From contig BSQZ01000005.1 in NCBI GenBank assembly GCA_033239005.1, forward strand, positions 2,867,001 to 2,931,000: a stretch of 64,000 bases of DNA. Direction: 5' to 3'. The translations under genes were made by a program, and so were the position numbers. This DNA comes from Lamellibrachia satsuma (Eukaryota; Annelida; Polychaeta; Sabellida; Siboglinidae). The notes below the pieces were generated by a model. It did not search any database. It saw only the letters and a program-made list of their open reading frames with translations, and was not told the DNA's origin. Within the stretch, counting starts at the first letter, position 1. Each line of letters opens with the position of its first letter. This document shows positions 34,220 through 46,200 of this stretch, piece after piece.

Positions 34220-34700
34220 GTGAAGACCATATCGTAAGAAGGATTCAGATATGCATGAACGGATACAAAGGAGAGCAACTAAACTGATTCCAGAACTTAG
34301 AGACCTTAGTTATGGAGATCACCTAAAAGAATGTGGTTGTGGTTTAACAACACTAGAGACAAAGAGGTTAAGAGGAGATCAAATTGAATTTTTGTTGTGT
34401 CTCTTCGGAAAGACAAGTAAAGTGAGGTGAAAAAAATTGCCCAAGTTTCGAAAGGGCAGCAGGTGGTTTTGAACCCAGGTCCCTTTGACTGAAAAGTCTG
34501 ACACTCTACTACAGGTGGTTTTGAACTATGGTTGCTTCGACCGAAAGCCCAACGCTCTACCACACGACCACCTGGTTAAAAACAAGGTTGACACATATCT
34601 CAGGAGGGTGGGTTACACATAGATGAAAAATGTTGGACTCTCGATTAGCCAATGGCTTCCTTGTCCACTTGCCATCTGGACCTTTGCCTTGGATAGCAAT
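34220..34700 (+). pseudogene. CR1-like LINE C-terminal fragment, interrupted
   Basis: The plus strand reads MHERIQRRATKLIPELRDLS, CGLTTLETKRLRGDQIE up to 34385. After the SINE at 34386-34573 it resumes with KNKVDTYLRRVGYT and a phrase matching the 3' end of 38130-38490 (GACTCTCGATTAGCCAATGG, CTTGTCCACTTGCCATCTGG). Compared with that copy, some 70 codons between GDQIE and the final helix are missing at the SINE position. Confidence 0.68.
34386..34573 (-). mobile_element. tRNA-derived SINE with two tRNA-like heads
   Basis: On the minus strand the first head is GGTGGTCGTGTGGTAGAGCG ... AGTTCAAAACCACCTG (A-box-like TGGTAGAGCG, B-box-like GTTCAAAAC). A second, 5'-shortened head follows, TAGTAGAGTGTCAGAC ... 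GGGTTCAAAACCACCTG. The body CTTGGGCAATTTTTTTCACC is shared with the SINE at 24807. It is inserted antisense into a CR1-like LINE fragment. No clear target duplication. Confidence 0.72.
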
Positions 34701-35639
34701 ATTGTGAATTTCATGTTTTGCTACTAACATGTACTGCAGATGAGGGATGGAAGCCCACCTCGTCTCGCACAAATAGGCCTGCACCCGATGACATTTGCTT
34801 TCCAAATGGTAACATTTTGGTTGCAGGTTCAACTCCTAGAAGGAATACTTTTTAATTTGTATAAAGTTGTGTATTAGTAACTTGATGTCATTATCCAAAA
34901 CACACATACATAACATTAATTATATGTGTACATGTAAATATGAATCAAACCTATCAGCAATGGCATCTTTTAATGGAGTCAAACCATGGGTATTCAGCCA
35001 GTCCCTCTTCTTGATGACTTTATGAAAGCAAAGCGAGACTATCATGCATTTAGATTATAAGCCCTGCCCCACTGCAACCTTTGTCGGAAATAACCAAGAA
35101 TATTTGTGATTTGCACTGTTGGCGAAGTCCATTTTGCAAGCATTAAACTGTTGCAATAAATATTGCTTTTACTTCATTTGGGCGGTCAATACATTAGAAT
35201 ATAGTTTATACTATAATAACATGACTTTTATGATACAAACGATTAAACTGTTTACCTTTCAATGGGGGCACACCACAAAAGGGTAGAAGGTGTACTTAAG
35301 TTTCACCCCCGTAATTTAAACATGGGCAGACTTCAGTCCATTGTATTACATCAATTCTATTTACACATGAATTACAAATACCAATTATCAATTCTATATC
35401 GAAATAAAAGTACATGAATAGAGCAACCAAATATAGATACACTTAACACCCAAAAATAACATCTATTTACAGCAGCTTTATTAATTTCTGCATATTATGG
35501 TACATAATAGCAAACAAATATGACATGCACAGCATTATATTTTACTGATTATTTGTAGTGAATAATTGGAGTTAAATAGTTACATGATATAACTGAAAAA
35601 GTAATCGAACATACCAATTACATTTCCACTAATTTCAAT
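34701..35639. other. No gene recognised
   Basis: AT-rich, no supported feature. Confidence 0.5.
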
Positions 35640-35700
35640 TCCTTAAAAAAACACTAAATTCCAGAAATGGGATTTCAATTCCAATGTAACTGACCCCAAG
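35640..35700. mobile_element. Solo right-end remnant of the AATTCCA element family
   Basis: CAATTCC, AAATTCCAG, TTTCAATTCCAATG and ACTGACCCCAAGTCT resemble the right terminus of 4052-5127 (CAATTCCAATTCTGG...GACCCCGTGTCTG). A left end was not found. Confidence 0.45.
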
Positions 35701-35759
35701 TCTAATCATGAGGATGAATTCATGAATGGATTCACCTGCAGTCACATATGAAACAAGTG

Positions 35760-36480
35760 TATAGTTTCAAACCTGTGTGAATTTTTTATGAGACTAAAGG
35801 TTACTTGATGTCATAAATGATTTTCCACACATGGTAGAAGTGTGTGGCTTCACACCTGTGTGAACCCATGCATGAATCAAGGTTATAAAACTGTGTGAAA
35901 AATTTTCCACATGGCACAAGTGTGTGGCTTCACACCTGTTCATGAATCTTAAGATAACCAGATAGTTTAAATGATTTTCCACACATAGAACAAGTATATG
36001 GATGAACACTTGTGTGAATCTTTTCATGAATCTTAAGGTAACTAGATTGTGAGAATGATTTTCCACATGTAGAACAAGTGTACGGCTTCACACCTGTGTG
36101 AATCTTTTCAAGAGTTTTAAGGCAACTACAATGTACGAATGATGTTCCATATGAGTGTGTGGCTTAACACCTGTGTGAATTTGTTCAAGACTCCTCAGGT
36201 TACGAGATGATATGAATGGTTTTCCACATGTGGAAAAAGTGCATGGCTTCTTTTCACGAGTCTTAAGGCTATAAGAATTTATGAATGATTTTCCAGGTGG
36301 CACAAGTGCTTGACACCTGTGTGACTCTTTTGATTACCAGTATGGAGATTGCAAGTGACTTTTCATTTGAGGTACAAGTGTATTGCTTCTCACCTGTGTT
36401 AATTTTTGCATGACCATTAGGGTGACTGGATTGTGTAAATTAATTTGTACACACAGAGGTAATACATGGTTCCACATTCG
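35760..36480 (-). pseudogene. Decayed C2H2 zinc-finger array
   Basis: Across three minus frames fingers recur: YTCSTCGKSF, YTCSMCGKSFKLSGYL, TFSTCGKPFISSRNLR with EQIHTGVKPHT, and TSTMCGKSFMTSSNL, joined by HTGVKP/HTSVHP linkers. This is the canonical C-x2-C-x3-F-x5-L-x2-H-x3-H-TGEKP array. Many finger His or Cys residues are lost and frames switch almost every finger, so no continuous ORF remains. It probably was the 3' exon of a zinc-finger gene whose acidic N-terminal exon lies at 36511-36850. Confidence 0.72.
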
Positions 36481-36510
36481 TGTGCGTTACACTGACTTCT
36501 GAGACACTCA

Positions 36511-36850
36511 TCAAAGTTCTGTTTGTTCAATGTTCTCACTGGAATCCTGTGATGTTTCTACAGACAAGTCAGTATGTTCCACTTTAAAGACCTCTTTCAA
36601 TAAACCTCCCCCACACACTACCCACTTTCTCGTCTCTCCACTGTTGCTCTTACAGTCATCAGGTTCAACCTTCTCTAATTTCACTTGGATGAGTGGGTCA
36701 TGGTAATCTGTTGGTTCTGCGCCGTTTTGGTGACAAGTCTCGTCAAACGGCATGAATCCTTCTTGTAAATGCATCTCTGCTAGGTGATCTTCAGACTTCA
36801 TATTTGTCAGACCTTTGTGGATATCAGAAGAGTGTTTTAGAATATTAAAA
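36511..36850 (-). pseudogene. Acidic N-terminal/linker exon of the decayed zinc-finger gene
   Basis: About 110 codons: MKSEDHLAEMHLQEGFMPFD, a sumoylation-like IQVKLEKVEPDD, WVVCGGGLLKEVFKVEHTDL and SVETSQDSSENIEQTEL, then TGA. An N-terminal acidic, VKxE-bearing region ahead of C2H2 fingers is typical of animal zinc-finger regulators. Reading on in another frame gives VSEVSVTHTN and finger-like sequence, so a frameshift at about 36511-36515 likely separated it from the fingers. It could alternatively be a spliced exon of the THAP gene, but the phase does not fit a simple join. Confidence 0.42.
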
Positions 36851-37079
36851 TGGGTCACAACAACCAACAATATTTTATTCATTTTTAAAGGGAAACAAAA
36901 ATCATGGTTTTGTGCATATAAGAGTTACTAAAACATAATCACGAATGCTTGTGGTATGGTAATATTCACTGACCAAATGAAAATCTATTTGGAAACACCT
37001 AGTCCTGTACTTTCCAACAGGCTATGATCATGCTATTAGCATCTAACGTCAACTGATGCACTTTGTTTACTAAACTGAC

Positions 37080-37282
37080 TTAGCAGTTTACTTGACTGAG
37101 AGTTTGTATTGGTTCAATGTATACCCACTGGCCCGTTGGCCCTTCAATTTCGGTGGAAGGCACTTGAAGATTTCCTAGAACAATGATGGGCTTATTGTTC
37201 ACCCTGGTCAATATGTCAGCTGCCAGGAAAACTGACATTTGACCAGAATCTCCCACTTTTAGAACAAATTCTGAGTAAACCA
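37080..37282 (-). CDS. THAP gene exon 6 (terminal)
   Basis: Acceptor cataccag/TGGTTT keeps phase from exon 5. Encodes a hydrophobic, probably folded segment and stops at TAA 37082-37080. An internal AGTCAA/gtaaac could act as an alternative donor. Confidence 0.58.
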
Positions 37283-40200
37283 CTGGTATGATATTCTTGA
37301 TTGTAGTTGCAAATTGTTAGTTTTTATTTCACTGTTAAAGTCTCAAAACCATGACTTTTATTTCCATTTAAGCATCCATTGAAATATCAATAATTCTTTT
37401 TTCACAAAGCAGGGACATAAAAACATCAATATTAGTAAAAGTACAATAAAAAAATTACACAAAGATTATGTGTTTCTAAATGACAAAGTCAATCTAACAA
37501 ACTAAGCAACATAGTGTGTACAGCCCAAACTACAAGTCTGACAGACCTGTGCTGCCTTACAAAAAAAGTCAAAATTAGATAATTGACTTTTAAAATGAAA
37601 CAAGCCAAGGTTTTCAGCCTATAAGTTACTCAAACATTACCATTTGTAACGACAATTAAGAATATCACACCAGTTGTTTACTAGAAAAACCTCTTAATTT
37701 CATGAGCCGTACCATACTGTTAGGTAACACTGTCACTAGTGTGGTATTCTGGCAATATTAATTCACCAAATGAAACTATATTCGCATAAACATATTCCTA
37801 TTCTTGCCAATAGGATATTTGCATGCACACTCAACTTGTGTAACAAATGTTGGCCTTTTTTACTAAACTAGTCTTCTTTTTGGTAAAATATTGGGGAGTG
37901 ATTTAAATCATGATTAATATCAAACAACCCTGCCTATAAGTATACAAGTGAAAGTGTAAAATGCCCGCATATATATGTATATGTATACACATCAATATTT
38001 ATCTCAAAAATGTACAAATTAGATATGGGTGACACTTATTAAGACTGGTGAAGTCGCTCTCATAGGAGCCACCGTAGCATGTTGCAGTTACTGCACATTT
38101 CAACTGCTTTCACTCGGAAATACAATGCACTAGAAACACCTTTGATAAAGAATAGAGCTGGCACAGTACAACACTAGACACCAGGAGAGTAAGAGGAGAC
38201 CAAATAGAAATGCTTAAAATAGTGAATGGTTATGAGGATATTGACAGGAATATGTTCTTCAAACGTAAAGAAGGCAGTAGAACCAGAGGACACAAAGCAG
38301 CATTAGCTAAGGAGCAGTGTAGGTTGGACATGAGAAAGTACTCTTTCTCACAGAGGGTAATAAATGAATGGAGCAAACTGCCAAATGATTGTGTTAATGC
38401 TAGTAGTGTGAATATTTTTAAAAGTAGAATTGACAGATATTTGATAAGGACGGGCTACACATACATCAGAAAATTGTCGGACTCTCGATAAGCCACTGGC
38501 TTCCTTGTCCACTTGCCATCTGGAATTTGTTGTTTGGAATGGCAATCTTGTTAAAAAGTCAATAGTTCAATAATCCAATTTTTATCAATTCTGCAGTTAC
38601 TGCGGTTTGCCTTTGCACCAGTGTGATTCTGTGCAGTTTTTTTTAAGGATCAACTCACATGGGTAGTGCAACATTTCACACGGCCACGGGCAAACATGTT
38701 TTTACTTTTACCAGACGCATTACCGTGGATATATACACAACACAATATTTTTTATTTACCTATAAATTTCACATGGGCATGGAGGGTTTTCACCCAGGCA
38801 AATTGCCCGTGTGAAAGGCCTTAGCGATAGAACTAGTCTACTAAATGTAGCCATGTTTCTAGGTTACCTTGGCAATGTTTACCTTGTAGGACTTGGTAGT
38901 CATCACAACTCTGTTTCACCAGACTGACTGAAACAACACGGCCACAGGTTGGAGACCGACTGGGAGATGGGCTGTTTGAAGATACTCTCTTTTGGCTGAT
39001 GTCTTCTGGAGTGTATCGGGTGTCTTCTGATTCTGCATCTAAGGATTGCAACTGATTCCCTGTGCAGATGCACTGTTCTTCTTCAGACTCCACTGCAGAA
39101 GTGACAGACTGACAGCTCACTGAAAATACAATAACTATATAAATTATCATAGTAAATAATGTTGGAAGTTCCAGATCTTTGTCTCCCTGTTACATTGTGA
39201 CATCACATTCTGGATGGAGATATATCTGTGATGATCGTATCTATCAACCTAGGTTGTATCTGAAATCGTCTGCCGCTTTAATCAGTCTGAAGAGATATCG
39301 CACAGTTACGTCTTAAATAAGTAAATGATCAATAATTACCTTAAGTCAAAGCTGCTTCCACAACTCATTTAAACCATAATGAATAAAGATTATTTATGAT
39401 ACCGCATGACTAGCTAGACCACAACTGGAGTATTCCACTGCCATATGGGACCCCTACACCCAAAGACACGGAGCATGGTACGTCTGCAACAACTACAGTC
39501 GTGAAGCCAGTGTCACCACCACGCTCAACCACCTAAACTGGCGCAGCCTCCAACAATGGAGAGCTGACATCCAACTTGTCATGCTTTATAAGACCTTACA
39601 TGGCATAGCTGCCTTGGACCTCAGCCCCCAACTCATACTCCTTGCAAGAACATGCATTCCAAAGCTTTTCAACTTCCCCAATCATTAAGCAATTCATCCA
39701 GTACAGCTTCTTATCACTTACAATAGCCAACTGGAACAACCTGCCAACCAACGCAGCTAGTCAGCTACAGGCCCAAATCTTCAGACAGAGGATCTCCAGC
39801 TTGCAACATTAATTCATATTGCATCTTTCATGCTATCAACTTTTCCTCTCCTTAAATTGCATTACTACATGCACACTGTCATCTTTTCTCTTTCTCCGAA
39901 ATATTTAATCACCTTTCTCTTACAGTACTTTAGCACTTCGTTGAAAAGTACACACTGCGTCCAGACGATGATTAGCCTCGATTATCCAGGCTCTGCGCTC
40001 TGGCGGAACCGTTTGTCGCATGTATAACCATGTATCAATATAACACATTATAAATTCATAGCATACAGCAATTACACAAGAATCCATAAAACTTACTGCA
40101 CGACACGAGCCTGCCAATCTGCAATTCGAATTAACTTTAAAGTGTCTATGACATGTTTCTCACAGTGATAAAAATGTGTGTTGCATCAAGAAACCTTTAG

Positions 40201-43200
40201 TTAGTAATTACACACAACAGTTTATCTTTAACCACAACTGTTATTTAGCAATATGTGTTTGAAGTGATTTTGCGAGATTCTGCGGCAACAGACGACTTTC
40301 CTGCGCATGCGTACTGATGGGCTGTGACGTAAAAGCACACTTTTTTAAATTGTTGTAGTTGCCAATGATTTGATAAAATGAGAAATTAAATAATTTTCAC
40401 AATATCATATTGAAAAAGTACTCAGATGTATTTGTAATGTACTCGGAAAATACAAGTACATTGAACACGAGTACGAGTGCATGACCATAATTTCTGAGTA
40501 CGAGTGTTTAAAAAATGTACCCGAGTACATGACTACCGAGTACTTCGGCCCTTCGGTCTGATAATGTATATTTCAATTTACATAAAGAAATACAATAAAA
40601 CCTGCTTCATTTTCAATATATGAATAAAGAATTGATATGAAATAATTTACTCTGCTGTTACCTGAAAGATTTCAACTATGTCTATGAAAACTTACCTTTC
40701 TTTCCAGCTTGACTAGGGATTGGTGCAGGTGGTAGCACTGCTGGACGGCCACATGTTGGGCTGGTGTGGCCAGTGTCCTCCTGGACCACAGATGGCACCT
40801 CATTATCTGCCAGCTGTACCTGCACATACGGACAAAAATGCAGTCAGGATATAAATCAATGTTAATTACACAAATAAAACATCATATGTCAGGGGTGAGA
40901 TTTAGCAAGTCATGGAAGCTAGCCAGTCGGGCTACCAAAGTTGCAAAGTGAACTATCCCGACAGCTTCATAGGTAGCCCACTTACTTTGATAATAGAAAG
41001 TAAATACATTGAAGATAGAATGTATGAAGATAGAATGTATGAATCAACAACAAATAAAAACACCAAAAGCAAACAGTTTTGAAACATTTATTTTCAAGGC
41101 AGGATCAATAATGTAATATATAATACTGAATAAAATACAGTATACAATTGTACACGTGACAGATTGTTTTGTTTTTATAACATGATACACCAACAGTCTA
41201 CATGTCACAGGACATCAGGTGGCGCTATGAGGCGCCAGCCTAGAGAAACTTTAACCAGGTTCCCGATTAATTCACTGGAAGCGTATATATAAAATAACAC
41301 AGCGCCAAGACTATTGACATGACCCGTTATTATTTCAGTGTAGAATGACTGTTCAGTTACATATTGAGGGTAAAGAAGCAAAAGAATGCTCCCTATCGAT
41401 ATCGCTTCAGCTATGGTTTAGTTAAATTTCTTGCAATGTCAAACGTGTCACAAACACAAATGCGATATAGCCGGAACAACACTTCTGAGATGTTTATTAA
41501 CATTTCATTTATTTATTTTTTGCTGCGTCTAAAATATTGCACTATATTTTGAGTTGCCATGCGGGCCACTGTAGTCAAAAATTGTAGTCGCCCGAAGCCA
41601 TTTTTGGGTGCCATTGGCGACCACTAAATCTCACCCCTGAATATGTATAACCTTATCTAAAAACGTAATCAGTTTAATCATAAAAGACCTGTATGAAGCG
41701 TAATTCAGTGACAGACCCAGGGTTGAAAAAAAATAATGATTTAAAAGAAAAAATTTTTTTAATTTAAATTTTTATTTTTTTTATTTGGTATATAGACATT
41801 TATATAGATGTTTAAATTTGTAAACTTTTTCAAACATGTTCTATTCAAATTGATTTGGGTTCTTATCTTAACACAGGGTACATGATTTTTGCTTATATAA
41901 AGACATTAGCCAATGTCCACAAGACCTCACCCCCTGTAGTTGCATAATCTGTCTTGGAAAGGAAAGCTTGCTGTGTGTCTGTGGCTGTAGCAGTGCTAAT
42001 TATTGTTTGCTGAGAGGGTAGATTAGCACCTGTCCAGGGCTCTGTGTACTCTAAGGGCCTCTAACGAGAATACAAACTGATACAGTATTAAACAACTGAG
42101 TCAACATACTGAACTGGTAACAAACAGCACAAGCTCTAAGTGGACTTTAACTCAGGGCTTCTGACTTGAAGATACTTCCTCTGGAAGAAAAGTTTGTGTG
42201 GTTTCACTGCATTCAGAAAGGGAATAGCTCAAACATACACAATGTCATAAAATATTTGACTATCAGGCTATCTGGTGTCAATACAGCTACACAAGTACGT
42301 ACACTTTGTGTTGTGTATTAAAAAACATACAAAACTTTGTTGATCTCGATGCTTGTAAACAATTATTTGTGTTAAATTCATATAAATCTGCGATTAAAAA
42401 CAACGGAAGTCAAAAAATCATAAATCCGTTATTTTTTTGGAGTGATTTAAATCATGATTTAAATCAATGATTTAAATCAAACAGCCTTGGACAGATCAAA
42501 CAAATAATAATCTTCCCAAAATAATCTTCCCAAACTAACCCACCCTTCTAGCATAAGGATGATTTACTGTGATTTACATATAAAAAATATATTCCTTTAA
42601 CTTTTTAAAAATCGTGACAGTGATATAGTATACACTAAATGGGTTATGAACCTTTTGCTCGGTTATGTCATCTGCATGGTCATCTGGAGGTTGTGGGCCT
42701 TCATTGTCATCAATTTGCATCGTGTCTTGTGCTGGAGCCTACAATGACACATCACATATATTTGTTGAGTTGTAATAAATAGTTTATATACACCAATATC
42801 AACAGTAAATCTGAATACTTGTATAGCATAACAAAACTGAATTTTGCATATCTAATTACTTCTCAAATCCAATCAATTTAATTATCGTGTTATATGGATG
42901 AAATCAGGCAAAGCATTAAAGAAAGAACAGAACGAGTATTTGACTGAATGTTGCTTGTTCCCTGCATGAAGTTGTATTTGTTGTATACATTTTTATGCAA
43001 TCAGCAACACAACACAGTTATATGAAAAGGCCAAATGAATGACGTTTATTGTGGGGATTAAGTGTAAGCCCACTAAAAAAAAATTAAAAACAAAGAAGTA
43101 TGGGCTCCACAACCCAACGCCAGGCTGACTACACCCGATGCGAGCCTCCAGGACGTTGGGTTCATAGAGTCCACATTTCAACACATAAAGCAGTAGCAGT

Positions 43201-46200
43201 ATTCCTAGAACAAGCAATGGCATTACTGTTGTCATAGAACACCCTTAAACCAAATAGCCTATGCCCTACATGCTATTACGCAGTCTATGAATACAAAACT
43301 ACCTGCTTAAAAATACATTAGCTATAACTGGAATAAAGGCAGGGCCAATTGCATTAAAGAAAGAACAGAACTAGTATTTGACTGAATGTATCTTGTTCCC
43401 TGCATGAAGTTGTATTTGTTGTATACATTTATATGAAAAGCATCCTATATTTCATATCCTGACTAAATATTACATTCACATTTAAATTCTACATAATGCA
43501 CCATCATTTAAAAGTTAAGTAAAAACATGTAAAATTTAAGAAAAACGCAGGTAATTTTTTTCTAAACCTAACTGTTCTTTTCTATATTCTAGGAAATATA
43601 TGAATATTTTTACACGTCAAAATAGTGTTTATACAATGTGAGGTGAAAATTACTGCTTTAATTGTTGCGGTAGTGTTAGTGATCTTCAGTCCGCAACCTG
43701 GGAAACAGTCCATAGTATGCGAAATGGTTCGTGGTCAAATGACACTAGGTGATCATGTGGCGAACGAGAGTCATTCCCTTTGTGTTGGAACTCTGAGCCA
43801 CGCTAGACGTACTTTGCAGAGCTGTCACATTGGAAGTTTTTCTTCCCACCATCCTCCCTTGTCTACCTCCATTGTTCACGTGTTGCTTACCATGTTATGA
43901 TTCTGTATTGTATGTATACATTCAACTCCCAATAGTTCCTACTTTGGTTGTGACAAACAATCACAATTGTGCATTAACGCTTTCCTTCATGTATAATTTT
44001 CCCACAGGGTTTTTAGAAGGTTTTAGTGCATATAGTCTGTATTCACTTGTATACACAATGTCTTGGTCAGTAATACGTCTGCTGTATGACAATTTTTTAA
44101 CAACTGAATTGTGCTTGAATTTTTTCTTTCATGAGAATCTCAATGGGGATTGTAGTACATAACCTTTCATTTTAGATGCATATTTGACTGGTTAGTTGAT
44201 CGTTGTACAACATTGCTATGATGATGACACTCTATGATTATGTGGTGGGACAAAGGACCGCACCACCTTTGCTACTTCTACTTTTGTCATTTAATAATTG
44301 TTTCTCAATGAGCAACTTTGTATTGGCAACTAAGCGATATCTCATTTGATATACATGTATTGTATTTTATTGTATTTTTCTTGATGAGCATGTTTGTGCT
44401 AGCTGCCAAGCTACCTTTTCATTAATTCATATTATTTTCTGTTGGTACAATTATTAAATGACCATTACCAACAATCATTCTTTGTGTGTTCCTGTAGCAA
44501 ATGAGCTCAGGGTTCTGCCATTAAGCATCAGCAGGGTATAAATAATAATGTGCGCTACTGGTGACAAGATTTAATAGTTAATTAATATTATTGAATCATT
44601 GTGTGACAATATCAAAAGTTTTTACTTACAGCTATAGATGCAGTAGTAGGCAAAACTTTCTTGGAACCAGGGGCCTTGGCTGCGGACACTTTCATTAGCT
44701 AAAACAAAAGTATAAAATAAATTAATAACTAATGTATACAATAGTGGTCACAATTTCATTAGCTATAGATATTTCAGCATTTAAGCTAACTTGTAATAAT
44801 AAAAAATATAAATGTTTGAATGATGTGCCATTTTCTAAAACTATGTACACTGTAGTGCAGCTGATATTCATCACAACACTGTTAATAGTTGTCAGGCAAT
44901 GATAAAGGATCCTGTGGTGTAACATTCACAGTAATTTTTAATGCAGACCCTCTACGGCATGGTTCATAAAATTAAATGGAACACTGTATATTAATAACAT
45001 CAGTGATATAAATCAGTCGTAAACAAACATGCCTATAATTATTGCTTGTTTGAAAATTTTCACCCCACCCACCCTCCCCTCCAGCAACAGTAATTTTAAT
45101 ACCCATATTTGCAATGCCATGGACAAATAAAATAACAAATTCATGTTTTATATGGGTCCCGGATGGTTCGGCTCATGACGTGTTCGGCCTACCCTGACGG
45201 ACGGTTTGGCATAGTTGTTTCAGCCCACTTCACTGAAAGCTGCGTCGCTATTAAATTCAACGACGGTTGATTTGGCCCACACTAGTAGCAGAATTCTAAG
45301 AATAGTCATTTCGGCCCACACCGATTCGATAAAAAAATTAAATTATTATTGCACACAAAAACATACGCATATGCTAATATAATAATAGCATATAATTATT
45401 ACAGAGCAATATTCATAAGATAACAGATATGGCAGAATAAATTTAAGGTTATCAACTGACCGACTACTATCATCAAAGTTGGGAAATGTTTATAACTTGA
45501 TTAGGCATCTGACAATTCTATGACTATTGAATATTTATATAATGGTGATATTATGTTACATATAATATGTTTTATTTATTACATATAATATTATCTATTA
45601 ACATATTTTAGAGAATAGTATTAACTGACTTTTAAATTCAAGGTTATCAACTGAACGGCTAAAATCGTCACATTTTAAAATTAAACTTGTTTCTGTATAT
45701 ATGTTTATACTTTTGTATAATATTATGTGGTATTATTTAGGCCCCCTATGGCTATGTATCAAAATGCTTTTATTGATTACGGTTTAATTTGATGATTAAA
45801 CCAACTGACTGCCTAATGTCAAGTGTTAAACTTGTGTTTGCATCTTCATCTGTATATCTGTTTATGTTTAATAAAAACCAATTTAATTCTTAACACATCT
45901 TTACGTTTTTCAAGATTCAAAAACACAAATAATTTAGCATATATATCCAGTTAGAATATGATATTCGTTTCGGCCCACAGAGCCTGCTGGCACCGGTTAC
46001 ATACACGGTTCACCGGTTGCAAAAACAGTTGGTTCAAGCCCATGGACCGAACCCGTTGTGGGCCGAAACATCCGACACCCTATATCTTCTATGGGAGGGA
46101 CGGAGGGAGGGAAACTTTGATGCACGATCAGCTGATAGCAGTGATTGTTAGGCGTACCTGCTCTATGTTGCCCTTGCCCTTGGTCCTGGACTTGGTGATG

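Noticed and set aside
34386..34573. A genuine tRNA gene
   Set aside because: A-box and B-box are present but no complete cloverleaf with matching acceptor stem can be drawn; two partial heads plus a shared body identify a SINE. The same reasoning applies to 24807-24870.
43625..44162. Two overlapping plus-strand ORFs, one with a signal-like start
   Set aside because: Hydrophobic AT-driven frames within a THAP intron, no conserved motifs or splice sites.
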